Shown here piece after piece: positions 45,607 to 56,135 of a stretch of 64,000 nucleotides of DNA. Origin of the DNA: Mucidula mucida (Eukaryota > Basidiomycota > Agaricomycetes > Agaricales > Physalacriaceae). The stretch's first letter is position 1. The number at the start of each line of letters is the position of its first letter. The position numbers and the translations under genes were made by a program. Location: NCBI GenBank assembly GCA_015501055.1, contig JADNYV010000191.1:1-64000 (forward strand). The letters are read 5' to 3'. Under the pieces are notes generated by a model. The model searched no databases and had not been told where the DNA came from. It saw only the letters and a list, made by a program, of their open reading frames with translations.

Positions 45607-46344
45607 ACGCAGTCCTGCCGGAGCAGTCATCAAGGAGAGGGTCGTCAGATGCAGATTCTATTTACAGTACAGGTACTGAAACACCTAAAATATCATCGAC
45701 GACTTCACCAACAAAACCTGCGAAAGAAAGATTTGAGCCAAATACGCCCGAGTGGATCGCACAACGGCTAAGAGAGGATGACGTGTCAAGAGCAGTGGGA
45801 ATTCTGAGAGCATGGATGCCGGAGCGGAGAGAAAGAGAAGCGACGGAGGAGAAAGTAATGGCGATCAGAGCATTGACGAAGGAAGCTGCGGTGGAAGTTG
45901 TGACGGAGTTAAAAAAGTCAAGGAAGTACATCCGGGGAACAAAGGGGCAGGACATGAAACTCCGAGTAACCATAGAGAGCGTACACACAGGCTCTGAATG
46001 GGAAACGAGTGCCCTTCTTGACAGTGGAGCAACGGGTTCTTGTGTCAATAAAGAATTTGTCGAGAAGAACGGACTCCCGATCAAGGAGTTACCGGTCAAG
46101 CTCCCTGTCTACAATGCGGATGGAACCCTAAACGAGGGAGGAGCAATCGAAGGCTTTGTGGAGGTCCGGATGAAGATCGGTGATCACGCAGAAAAGATCG
46201 AGTTGGCCGTCACCAATCTTGGCAAAACAAGCATCTTTTTGGGGCTAGATTGGTTACGATATCACAGTGGATTCCGTCCAGTTGATCGATGCCCAGACCG
46301 TTGCGGCTACCTACCCGAGTATAACTCGCCGGAAGATGAAGGAG
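45589..46344 (+). pseudogene. pol: pol fragment of copy 3: protease region
   Basis: It contains the conserved N-terminal segment, protease DSGATGS and GLDWLRYH. 46267-46285 is a 19-bp segment in inverted orientation relative to copies 1 and 5, with flanking bases lost. The frame then runs into non-element sequence to 46433. Confidence 0.85.
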
Positions 46345-46935
46345 CTTTTCTTGCCCGAGTCCGTCGCCTTCTTGCTGGAGGTTGCTTTCGCTTTTGCCAT
46401 CCCTTTAAAAAAATGTTACTATTGAGTAGATAGAGATAATGATGAGCCTACCGAGTATGAAGGATTTGAATTGAGAACGTCTAAATAAGAATCCAGTCAG
46501 TGAGGACAACACGAAAACGTTATGTGCCACATACCAGGAGATGATGGCGGCGATGAGAAACCCTGAAAAACACAAAATGTCAGTCCGTATACAACAGCAG
46601 CAAGATATGTGCGCACCACGTACTGGACAACAGAGGAATGTGTACGCCGTCCACCCATATTGGGTACACAGCCAAGTACCGACGTAATGTCGAGTACCTA
46701 TGAAACTGGCGCGGCGCACAAAACAAATTTGATACGCTGCAAGAGTGCAACTGCCAAGACAAATTCGAGCAGCGCAAGAGAGAGGCGGGAAGACGGAAGA
46801 GAGGACGAGGTCGCTGAGGTGAGAGAGTAACATAAGGTGACTTGGACGTGAAATCCCAATATTGGGCTGTGTTTGGCTGCGTCATTGCTTGGCCGTCTTT
46901 GGCACTGGTGGCGCGTTCAGAAAAGTTAAGGTCTG
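46345..46935. other. Unrecognised sequence between copy 3 and the tRNA-like unit
   Basis: No gene recognised on either strand; frames are short. Confidence 0.4.
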
Positions 46936-46939
46936 TCAA

Positions 46940-47028
46940 GACCGTTTGGCGGAGTGGTCGCGCCCATTGTTGTGATGTTGATCGCAAAGCGGTTAGAGCC
47001 CCGTGAGTTCGATTCTTGCGGGGTTCAT
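46940..47028 (+). ncRNA. tRNA-derived sequence with A and B boxes (SINE head or tRNA pseudogene)
   Basis: A box TGGCGGAGTGG is at 46947-46957 and a B box-like GAGTTCGATTC at 47005-47015, spaced as in a class II (Leu/Ser-like) tRNA. The T arm and 3' acceptor strand GGGGTTC-A are visible. The 5' acceptor strand (GACCGTT) pairs at only about 3 of 7 positions, so it is not a normal functional tRNA. Confidence 0.5.
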
Positions 47029-47038
47029 TTTATTGAAT

Positions 47039-47224
47039 ACCCGGGTGTTTGCGAGTGTCCACTTGGGTAGAGTGTGGGTCGGCACTCGTGGCCCAAAGCC
47101 AGACACCCGCACTCGAGTGGGTACCCGTGCGAACACCCTACTCACCACTGCCAAACACTCGACACCCGGGTCTGAGTGCCGGGTGCACCCGGGTGTACAC
47201 TTAAACACCCAACACTCGCGCCCT
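47039..47224. repeat. GGGTGT/ACACCC-rich island
   Basis: Many direct and inverted copies of GGGTGT, CGAGTG and CACCCGGGTG occur in under 200 bp, a pattern seen at ends of some DNA transposons. It lies directly after the tRNA-like unit. Confidence 0.5.
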
Positions 47225-47310
47225 GGTCTATTTGGCGGCACACCCAGGTACGTTTATCAACACGCTGTAAACGCTGTACGTACTCAAATACGTAATATAT
47301 TACACTACAG

Positions 47311-47862
47311 CTATCTGTTCGTCGCCATCTTCTCCATTACCCACGACGCATCCTCAGCGGCCCGTTCCCATTCATTGAAATCACTCTGAGCCTGCTCCAA
47401 GACGACCATACCCCACCAATATAGACATGCCACGACACTCAACATCTCATTGACACCCCTTACGTCAAGCAAACCCCAGTCTCGCTGTTTTTGCCCCAGC
47501 TTCGGACATTTCCAATCCTCACCTTCCTTCTCTCGCCAGTCGGGTTGCAGTTCATCGTACCACGTCCGATACGCACACTTAAAGTCAGCGAGATTGCTTG
47601 CGTCGAGAGTGGTAGGCATTGTCTTGGATTGTGTCAGTCGCCCGTACTGAATCCATTTGCTTAGCATCGCAGGCCGACCGTCCCCCGCCAACTCTCCTCT
47701 CTTCTCGAAATTGTTCTCCTCCTCCAGGAGCGTGAAGCGATCAACAAGTTGTTGCCAGCGTGGGCCTAAGGTTGGCACGGCGCCTTTGAAGAATTCATAA
47801 GACACTTTGAACCATGTTGGGGCACGATCATAGGCGCTCGAAAACGCTTTGTACCCTTTCAA
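47311..47862 (-). CDS. Mushroom orphan-family protein, chimeric at the duplication edge
   Basis: 183 aa. The core resembles a common mushroom family of unknown function: WQQLVDRFTLLEEENNF, GRPAMLSKWIQYGR, YRTWYDELQPDWRE, DWGLLDVRGVNEMLSVVACLYWWG. The first 12-13 codons (MKGYKAFSSAYDR) come from the arm of the inverted duplication. The rest lies outside it, so the breakpoint at 47824/47825 created an in-frame fusion. The original start of the family protein is lost or lies in another exon. Confidence 0.55.
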   Translation of the reverse strand: MKGYKAFSSAYDRAPTWFKVSYEFFKGAVPTLGPRWQQLVDRFTLLEEENNFEKRGELAGDGRPAMLSKWIQYGRLTQSKTMPTTLDASNLADFKCAYRTWYDELQPDWREKEGEDWKCPKLGQKQRDWGLLDVRGVNEMLSVVACLYWWGMVVLEQAQSDFNEWERAAEDASWVMEKMATNR

Positions 47863-47904
47863 TGCCTGCGTTTTATGAAGGACTTGACGTCGCCTATAAG
47901 GACC

Positions 47905-49538
47905 TTAACGGACGTATTTAAATTGATAGGCAAGTTCCCCAGTCGAAGCCTCCTTGGGAATGTATCTATGATCCCAGAATCCGTGGACTCGTACAACCAA
48001 TTTGGGACACGTAAAAATGTTCCGACCCAGAACTTTCGTATCAAGCATCGGAGATGTATATTGGTGGCGAAACACGATATTTGATGTGTTCTGCGAGAGT
48101 GAGCTTTTAGGAACAGCGTGGAAACGTACATCCGTACCACGGGTCCACCAGATTGCTTTAACCTCCCGTTGCATATCGTCTGTGCTGAGTGAACTGCATA
48201 TTTCTTCGAATCGAGAGAGCGCAGCAGCAGCAGTGAGCTGATGCGGGTCATCACGGTTCTTCATGGAATCAAAAAGCGTTCCGAGATCGGGTATGACGTC
48301 TTCAATACACTGAACAAAGAACGTAGTTGCAACCTATGACAGCTATAGCGATGTTGCTCACCCTAAGATGGATTTCAAGAGCCGAAGCCAAAACATCAAC
48401 GTCACGTTTCGAGGCGCGCGCAAAATCGGCTGCAGGTGAACAACGTTGGACGCAATGCTCAGCATCGGGGCTGCTGCTATCAGAAGGCGCCGGCAGTGTC
48501 GCCGTTTCAAAGTCAATGAAGGCGTACTTGCGTTCAGGTCCACGAACGCCCGCGAAAACGGCTCCGAACGGTGCTTTTGGTTCTGAAACCATCACATCCA
48601 TAACCATGTTTTGAAAGTTGATGTCGCCGTGCGCAATATTGTGCTCATGAATGAAGGCGGTCGCCTTATCAAGGATCTCAAAAATCAGGACAAGTACTTT
48701 CGAGATAGCGGAGACTAACCTCCAAAAATGCCTGACCGTAGCGAACGAGTTCGCCAACCGTCACGAAATCAGCTCTAGTTGCCCGAGTCCATCTATTGGA
48801 GGTCGGACCTAGTCAAGGAGAAATGGGGACTGAACACTTGCCTAGGCATCACAGCAAACACTTGGTTATTGAACTCAATGAAATCAAGAACGGGTATAGT
48901 ATGGTTCCGCGGATCGTCTCGAAGGGCATCAGACTGTAAAAGACGAAGTGCTTGTAGCTCTTTGGTCGGTTTGGAACCAGAAACCGCCCTGCGAAATATG
49001 AGATAAGGAACCTTCAAACATCAAACAGGGACCCACTTGACCATAACGTCTCGCCCAATTCTGTCCCGTGCTGGCCAAACAAATGGAGACTAAGCTGGTG
49101 AGCCAAAGGCGCTAAAATTGAGGCGAATGTAGTCACATAGAAAGGGTATTCCGCCTCTGCGTCCGTCTTGTACAAGCATGGCGCAAATGGAAACGAGTGC
49201 ATTCCAGATGACATGGGGGTAATTGGGACAAGGTAACTATAAATGTCGGCGGAATCTTTAGGAACGTATAGGTGGTATCCACACGAAGGAAAGAACGGCC
49301 GAAGAAAGCACCACATGCGTAGTAGTCGCCTCCTGTCACTCTCGAAGACTTCTAAGTCATTGGGGTCGCCCGTGTTCCAAACACCATAATCCTGGGTGAC
49401 GGGATAGTTCCATAGCCAGGATCGGATTGTCCAATACAGTGAGCTCCAGAAGCCGTGTACGCGTATCCATTGAACAGGTTTGAAGATATATGTAGTGGCT
49501 AATACGCCGCCGGCGAGTGAAATACCCAGAGCGTTCAT
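47905..49538 (-). CDS. Divergent protein-kinase-like gene, right copy
   Basis: Near-identical to 16984-18616, with the same blocks (IAHGDI.FQN, FIDFET) and the same out-of-frame join before the VMVKWVP strand. A few amino-acid changes exist, for example HGDIDFQN to HGDINFQN and LARNIF to LGRNIF. The conserved model defects suggest it was already impaired, or that an intron is still unresolved. Confidence 0.58.
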
Positions 49539-50528
49539 GGTGGCGACTCACAAGAGTAATTAGGACCACGTGCCTGTGTTGCGTCGGCTTTTTAGAGCGG
49601 AGACCGAAATCGAGAGTATACTTGAAAAAATTCTCTCACCGATCGACCCTCATGATAGTCTGAGGTGTGTACCATTCCCAGTATTTCTTCGTGATGACGT
49701 TATTCTCTTCCCCGTCCTACACGACCATGCCGAGTAATAGAGCTTGTTCGTTCGCAACGAATACGCGTCCTACGGGGCGCACAGTGTACTTGCCAGTGCC
49801 ATTTAGCCTGATTCTTTTCGTTTCCGCGTCTGTTGTTCTCGATCTTTTTCTCCCATCTTCCTCTCAGATATTCTTGGTTGGCATCCTATAACAGCGCTCT
49901 CCATAGCACAATGTGAGCGTCGGCCTCCCTCGTTCTCATCAATGCATGCATGCACGATGAAATTTTCCGTACATTCGCAGTTTCCACTCGAGCGTCCTCG
50001 TTACGAGAACTCCCTCATTGAAGCATCCATATTCCCCCTCCGTACACATGTTGAACCCATTGGCATGGGAGCGTGGGCCGCCGTTTGGTTGCGCTGGATG
50101 TGGAGTGGGGGTGGCGCGATGCGGGTTGTAATGTCCTTCCTTTGGATGTCTGATCCTTTTCAACGCATCTTCCAACAATGTCACTGATTATCTATTCCTC
50201 TAGCCTCGGAATACGGAGGGGATTTCGAGTATACGTCTTGAATTCTCTAATTTCGCTTCAATCTTCCATGCCAAAATAACTAAGGGTGTATGTTTCTCTG
50301 TCAATCAATAATGTCACGACTAGTTGAGAAAACGTCGCTGAGTTTTGTGAAAGGTATCAAGACCAGTCATTGGCTGATGCTTCCTGAGACATTCTTCGCT
50401 CGTTTGCTCTTTTCTCATTACTTGTCATCCCTGTTCTTCACGAAGACAAACGTTAGCTCAAAACGTACGTTCGAGTACAACTGGACGATGCATAGCTAAG
50501 CCGTATCTAGCCTCAGCTTCAACCCAAA
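49539..50528. other. Right-arm counterpart of 15700-16983, no recognised gene
   Basis: Same sequence as the left arm without the 303-bp block (junction 49655/49656). A 2-bp difference lies near 49851. Confidence 0.45.
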
Positions 50529-51463
50529 ATGGCGTACTGCGCCCGCTGTGACCGCGATTTCCCTCATGCCGCTGCTTTCGACCAACATGAACGCTATTCT
50601 GGCCGACACAACATCTGATACCGTTGCGACATGGATTTTGAGACCTCGGTTGGGTTGAAGGAGCATCTGGTCCAAAGCGCCACGCGTTTTGCCAATATTG
50701 CGACGAGGACTTGGAGGATGACGAGGAGCTCTACTGGCACAAGCGCAATTGCCACAGCTACTGCGCCAAATGCGACAGGGTGTTCGTCAATGACTACGGG
50801 TTGCAGGAACATCTCAGGCAGTCGCTTGGCCACAGCTATTGTATCGAATGTCAGCGCGATTTTGCCCGCGACCGCGATCTCCAAGATGTACGCTTCTTTT
50901 TCAACGATTTACCCATCTCATACGTTTTTTACTAGCACGTGGACAGCGATCACAGGCCGAAAGTCTTCTGTCATCGTTGCGATAGGTTCTTCTCGGATTT
51001 TCACGCACGAGACCAGCATGAACGCGACTCGACTGTACATAATAAATGCTACACTTGCCAGCTCGACTTCGACACGCCGGTTGGACTGAAGGAACATTAC
51101 GTTCAGAGTCCTCGACACTCTTTCTGCCAATACTGTCGGATCCATTTCGATGACGACGAGGACCTGCATCAGCGCTTTCAAGACGAGTGTTCACCAACGA
51201 ATATGGATTGCAGGAACATTACCGCCAATCATGACGCCACAGTTTCTGGTAACACGCGAATTGAAGATCCTACTGTAGGTATGTTCGTTTCTTCTCAAGC
51301 GGCCTTTATCGTGTCCAAATCTCTGACAGGACACTTGCAAGAGCCCGTAAACATGAATGTTGTATTCGTAGTAGCGCAATCCTACGCGACACCTGTTCCG
51401 CGTCTAATTTCTGTCACGGTTATCCTAGGAGAACGCATTTACTGCAAGACTCTTTGGGAGTAG
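50529..51463 (+). pseudogene. Multi-C2H2 zinc-finger gene, dead, right copy
   Basis: ATG at 50529 and in-frame TGA at 50616-50618 (codon 30). A frameshift lies near 50675 and a GT-AG intron at 50888-50935. Finger order is as in the left arm. The shared lesions show that the gene was dead before duplication, unless gene conversion copied them. Confidence 0.75.
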
Positions 51464-52407
51464 GCTTTCAACAAGATATACTTGACGGGCAAGTGGCGTA
51501 AATGCGGTTTAGTCCGTACAGCGCGTAAAGACGTCAACGTATGTTGGAGTATAGTCGGAATGGCTTGTGAGGTGATTTTGGGGCGACCATTCTTCTAGAC
51601 GTCTTCTCTGAATGCTCCACGACCCTTCCCGAGGATTCGCCTGTGCCTTGATAGCGCGTCAACTAGCACTAGTAAAGAAATCGTCGTCGACTTTCCCCCC
51701 AAGCTGACATCGAAGATCGAGTCCTATCTTGCCGGTAGGTTCGTGATCTCCGGGCACCTTCACAACTCGCCTCTGTATACGGATTTGAAGTTGCAATCTG
51801 TGGTGCCACTTCTACTGGTGACTATGCGCAGTGCTTCCCGGAACTAGAAATCTCTTCGTACGGCGAGATTCGCGGATCCTTTCCTCTGGGACCAGTGCTT
51901 CGTTATACCTAAGCCTTATCCAAGCTCTGAGTTCGGGCATCGCGGACAGCGTTCTACGTCCTGCCGAGCACTGAACGTGGTTGTGGTGCTCTCCTGTTGA
52001 AGAAGAAAGGCTGCTACTTCCCAAACCAGGCTCCGCGCCAGCACCGAGTGCTTCATGATTTCCGCTTCTGCGCAGTGATTCTCAGAGTTAAACCAACATG
52101 GTTCAAGTTCCACCTCGAGCGTGGCGCCATTTTGCGCAGTGCGATAAGGGTAGGACCCTGTGTACATCCTTTTAGTCCGACGCCAACTGTACGTCTCACT
52201 TCTACTGCTCATACTCCACTTCGTTATCTTGTTGCAGTAGCAAATCTACTTTCCCGAAACTGGATCACCTCCGAGAACGCCTCGTATGCGTCAATCTCCG
52301 TCGACGAGTTGTTCTCAAAATAGAACGCTGGTCCCCCAGCTTATAAGCTCCGTCGTTCAAGAGCGTCAATTCAACGATCCAATGACCTGCCAGAAGTCAT
52401 CCGCACA
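51464..52407. other. Right-arm counterpart of 13803-14753, no recognised gene
   Basis: Short frames only. It differs from the left arm at scattered positions. Confidence 0.4.
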
Positions 52408-52710
52408 ATGAAGCTCACCCAAATCTTCACTGCACTCGTCACCTTGACGTTCATCAGCACCGTCCAGGCTGGGTACTGCTACTGTCGGTACCAAAGACTC
52501 GATCCCATCATGTCGTCTACAAAGTACGTGTTATTGTCACTGCCAGCGCGTTCCTTGACCTTATACAGGCAATGCTGCTTGGACGTCATGGGTACCGACA
52601 CACTCCATCACGTCTTTCTCGGCAAGGACATCTACTGTGACACAGGCGATGAGTCCTATAGATACAGAAAATGCTGCGAGAGCAAAGGGGATTTATTGTA
52701 TTGCAATTAG
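52408..52710 (+). CDS. Small secreted 8-cysteine protein, right copy
   Basis: Exons 52408-52523 and 52569-52710, 45-bp intron, 85 aa. The protein appears identical to the left-arm copy, including the signal peptide and all eight cysteines. Confidence 0.7.
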   Translation: MKLTQIFTALVTLTFISTVQAGYCYCRYQRLDPIMSSTKYVLLSLPARSLTLYRQCCLDVMGTDTLHHVFLGKDIYCDTGDESYRYRKCCESKGDLLYCN

Positions 52711-52831
52711 TTGGCGTTCGGCGGACACGGGAAGAAGACTGATGCACTTGTCAATGGTGGTGTAAATCTTGAAATGGCCGTTTGGTGATATACAAGCATC
52801 CTTGATTTCATGGAGCGGAAATACAGAGAAA

Positions 52832-53068
52832 AGGAAGATAGCAGTCCCGTTTCCAAACATCGTCTTGTGGTGCATCTCAAGCATGCAAAAAGCCTTCTCG
52901 ACCTGGGCGGACATGCTTCCAGAGAGCGGAATACACTCGCTAGCGAGTCTGCCAATCTCCATTGACTGCTCCTTCAAGGTAGGCGTCCCGAAGGAATCGA
53001 GGAATCGTATCCTCCTGGAAGTTCCACTGAAGGCAACTACTGACGTTGGTGAACAGAAATGGTTCTAA
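52832..53068 (-). pseudogene. Fused fragments of AIG1-like GTPase gene, right arm
   Basis: Same internal deletion join as 13142-13378. Confidence 0.75.
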
Positions 53069-53303
53069 CAAACGCGAAAAGATGGGCCAGCGCGTAAGAC
53101 GGGCTCCAATTGGACGCGTGCGAAAGCGGTTACACAACGTTTGAAAGCACGCGTCAAGGAGCCATACATTTCATTTGTGTAACATTTCAAACACGATTAG
53201 GCGCTAGATATATAGCAAGTACGTATACTTACCGAAAGAGGAGGCGCACCAACGGTTTCTTGATGATACAGATGTCAGTCTCCGTGATCATTCACGCGGA
53301 ATT

Positions 53304-55322
53304 ATGCCAGAAGTAGCCTGGTTCGTCTTTGCAATGCGTTCTGACAGTGACACTCAGTCATTGGAGTCAAGCCGCCTCAAGCGTCGAGGAAAGCTGCACG
53401 TGCTTCGATTCCCACGGTGCACGCTTGACAATGCACCGCGAGCTCGCCGCGTTCATGTCATCTGCGGGCTAATCGTCGTTCCTAGAACTTGTCCTCTTCC
53501 AAGTACCATGCTCGACGACGAGCCTACTCTGCCTGGGTTTACCCGTTTGGTGGACACCGATATGGTGTATGCAGGGCTTCACAAGCTCCTCTGGCCAACA
53601 GAACCAGCTTTAAGCCAGCCTGCAGATCCAGCTGCGCCTGAGGCTGAGAGTTTAGCCAGATGTATTGAAAGGTGCCCAGCAGACTTGGGCATCTGGGCCG
53701 CCCCTGTCGAGGACGTAGACATGGACAAATCGGCACAGTGTGCGCCAGCGCCCATGGTTCGATACATCAACCTCGCCGAGCACAAGGACTTAGCCGTCCA
53801 CTGGCTCGATCAATGCGAAACGTTTATTATCCTCCAAGAATACGTCGAATTCATGGCGGATGCCGCCACTGCCACCAATCCCCGGTTCTTCCTCACCGGT
53901 CAGCCTGGTATCGGTAAATAGCCGTTTTCCCTTCTGCTTTTCGTGCTCATGCATTGCACTAGGTAAGAGTGCCGGCGCAGTCTACTTCCTATTCCGTTTG
54001 CTTTCTTCTGGCCAGTCGGTCTTCTTCATCCCAGAACGCCACTATTTCCTCTACTTTTCCAAAGCCGGCGTCCACATTGTGAAGGGGGACAATGTCATGG
54101 ACTACAGACAAATTCGAGATGCTATCCGCCACAGCTGGGTCCTTATTGACATTGATGGTCCAGCAGAGTATTTTCCTGGCCGGTGGATTAATATGGCTCG
54201 TGGATTGATATGGACGTCGTCGCCGATGGCGCGCCGCATGCACCATTTTACCAAACAATTCTCCGCCGCCCCCTGGTACATGAAGCCGTGGTCGTTAGAA
54301 GAAATTGCTGTCATGACGTGTGGATTGTCTTTGTTTGGAAAGCAATGCATGCTGATGTGACGAAATACAGGAAACTGAACAAAAAAGACCCACAAGACGT
54401 TCTGGCTAGATTAGCCATCACCGGACCGATTGCGCGTAGCATCTTTGGATTGGGCGCCCCCGACCTCTCCGAACTCTCCGACACTTCGGTCATCGATGGT
54501 ATCATCAAGAACGCTTTGGCTCACTGGGATTTCTTCAATTTTGCCTATGAGGATGTTATTTACGAGGGCAACGAAGCCAGTCACGACATCTTTCTCATCC
54601 AGCCCCTAGAAGTGTGGGACAAGAGCGAAAAACCTTCCTTCCGACGGAAGGTTTGTTCGTTTGATTTCCTCTCAGGCTTCATTGCCAACCGCACTGTGGA
54701 GCTGGCAGAGTGGCATGGTAAGGATGTCCGGCGACAGCTGGCCCAGGCGTTCGACAGCCCTACCCTGCGTCCAGCTGCTGGCAAGCTTGTCGAGAACATG
54801 ATCCATCGGGCGTTCATGTACAAAAAGATTGGTGTGCCGGCCGCCTTTGGGGGCGGCCCAGTCAAAGCAGAACTTGAACTCATCGGCGACGCACAGGACT
54901 TCTTGCTCGAAACTCACGTGCTGGACCAGTGCGAGTCCCGTCCACTGTACCTCCGGCCGCACTCAGGCGACTTTGCTGTCGTCAATGCTATCCTCATCAC
55001 GAAGAGTGTACTCTGCCCGATCTCGTCCTCCCTCACCACATGGAATGTACATGTTGTCAAAAGCTTACTCCAGATCCTTGCCAGACTCGCGACCAACAAT
55101 CTCGACATAGATTCACTCAACCTGGTCTATTGCTTCGTGGGCACAGATGAAGATTGCGTTAAAAAGGTTGTGCGCGATGTGAACATCAACTTGTTGGCAA
55201 TCAGGGCTAGGCCTCACACCCTAGAGGTGGCACAGCTTTCCCCAGTTGATCTTACAAGGCTGAGCAAGTTGGAGGTGGAGGGCTTCATGTTGGACACGGA
55301 GAAAGGGCTCATACCAACCTAG
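53304..55322 (+). CDS. CRN/RHS-like P-loop NTPase with nuclease-like C-terminus, right copy
   Basis: Exons 53304-53913, 53963-54317 and 54371-55322 have the same exon lengths as the left copy (610, 355, 952 bp) and are open throughout. Intron 2 is 7 bp longer than in the left arm. About ten amino-acid differences are visible, mostly in the last 130 residues (for example IVRSIF/IARSIF, RVVRDVNIDLL/KVVRDVNINLL). Both copies stayed open while neighbouring genes in the arm decayed. Confidence 0.6.
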
Positions 55323-55593
55323 TGGAGTCCCACTCATTTGTATCGCACACTGTGAATTTGACACTTGTTTGTTGCAACGTTTCCGTGTAATTTTATAGCC
55401 AAATCTTGTAGCCCAGATTCATTAAAATGTTTAGCTCCATGTTTTGAGTCGAACCAGGCAAGGCAGCAATGAATATTGACTGACAGTAACATTCCCATCT
55501 TCACTGGATGGTGCAAAGTCGGCAGGTACAACAATTTATCTCGCGCAAGTTTTTCTGTGTTCTCGCCGACTTTTTGGGAAAGAAAGAATGAGG

Positions 55594-56122
55594 TGTTATG
55601 AATCGCCATATTTTCACATTTTCACATCTTATCATATCTTATCGGGGGCCTTGTCTTATCAACCAACGGACTGTTTCATCATCTGTTTCGTCACTGATCA
55701 TACTCCTTTTCATTACTGAAGCCGTACTCATGTTGGACACACGCTCAACACATGGATGACATCATACATGCCGATACCTCATGGACTTCCTATTGTATAC
55801 ACACCACCGACACTCGTAGCATACATGGTTGTTTCAGTATTATTACTTACATGCAGTTACTTGTATTTAATGGTTTCACGGGCTAGTAGCATACAACACT
55901 GGGTCAAGGGCGTGGAGTTAACCCTAGCGGAAACACGTATGGACAAGAAGTCCCAAACACAGACTCACTAGTATATAAGCAGTAGCGTAGTATCATTGTA
56001 CTTTAGTTCCGATCTCGTTTATACACCTGGCCTAGCCTAGTCTTACGCACACGAACGCTTTCTTCCTTAAAGTTCTTGCTGTGGTACCTGGTTGAGTCTC
56101 GTGGCTTAGTCAGTCGCTAACA
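55594..56122 (+). repeat. LTR of Gypsy copy 4
   Basis: 529 bp, TGTTATGAATCG...GTCGCTAACA. AGTTCCGATCT is intact at 56005-56015. Confidence 0.92.
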
Positions 56123-56124
56123 GA

Positions 56125-56135
56125 AGATCAGAACT
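56125..56135 (+). promoter_or_regulatory. Primer-binding site with one mismatch, copy 4
   Basis: AGATCAGAACT pairs with the LTR sequence at 10 of 11 positions; the mismatch is at 56130 (G to A). Confidence 0.65.

Larger units (their letters stand above)
43594..46344 (+). mobile_element. Gypsy family A, truncated copy 3 (5' half)
   Basis: LTR, PBS, gag and the protease part of pol are present. Homology ends at 46344 inside the linker before RT. No 3' LTR is present. Relative to copy 1 the LTR lacks about 40 bp between two GCCGA words. Confidence 0.92.
47825..55588. repeat. Right arm of ~8-kb inverted duplication
   Basis: Reverse complement of 10647-18696. It lacks the 303 bp at 16564-16866. 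It ends 5 bp before the LTR of Gypsy copy 4, so the outer end may have been trimmed by that insertion. Confidence 0.95.

Noticed and set aside
46940..47028. Functional tRNA-Leu/Ser gene
   Set aside because: The acceptor stem pairs at only about 3 of 7 positions and no clear anticodon stem forms.
47039..47224. CRISPR-like or telomeric repeat array
   Set aside because: Repeats are irregular in spacing and orientation and lack uniform units. CRISPR is not expected in a fungus, and the motif is not a TTAGGG array.
10647..55588. A giant composite transposon bounded by the arms
   Set aside because: No target duplication, no shared terminal repeats beyond the arms, and no transposase common to the arms. 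The spacer holds unrelated insertions of different ages.
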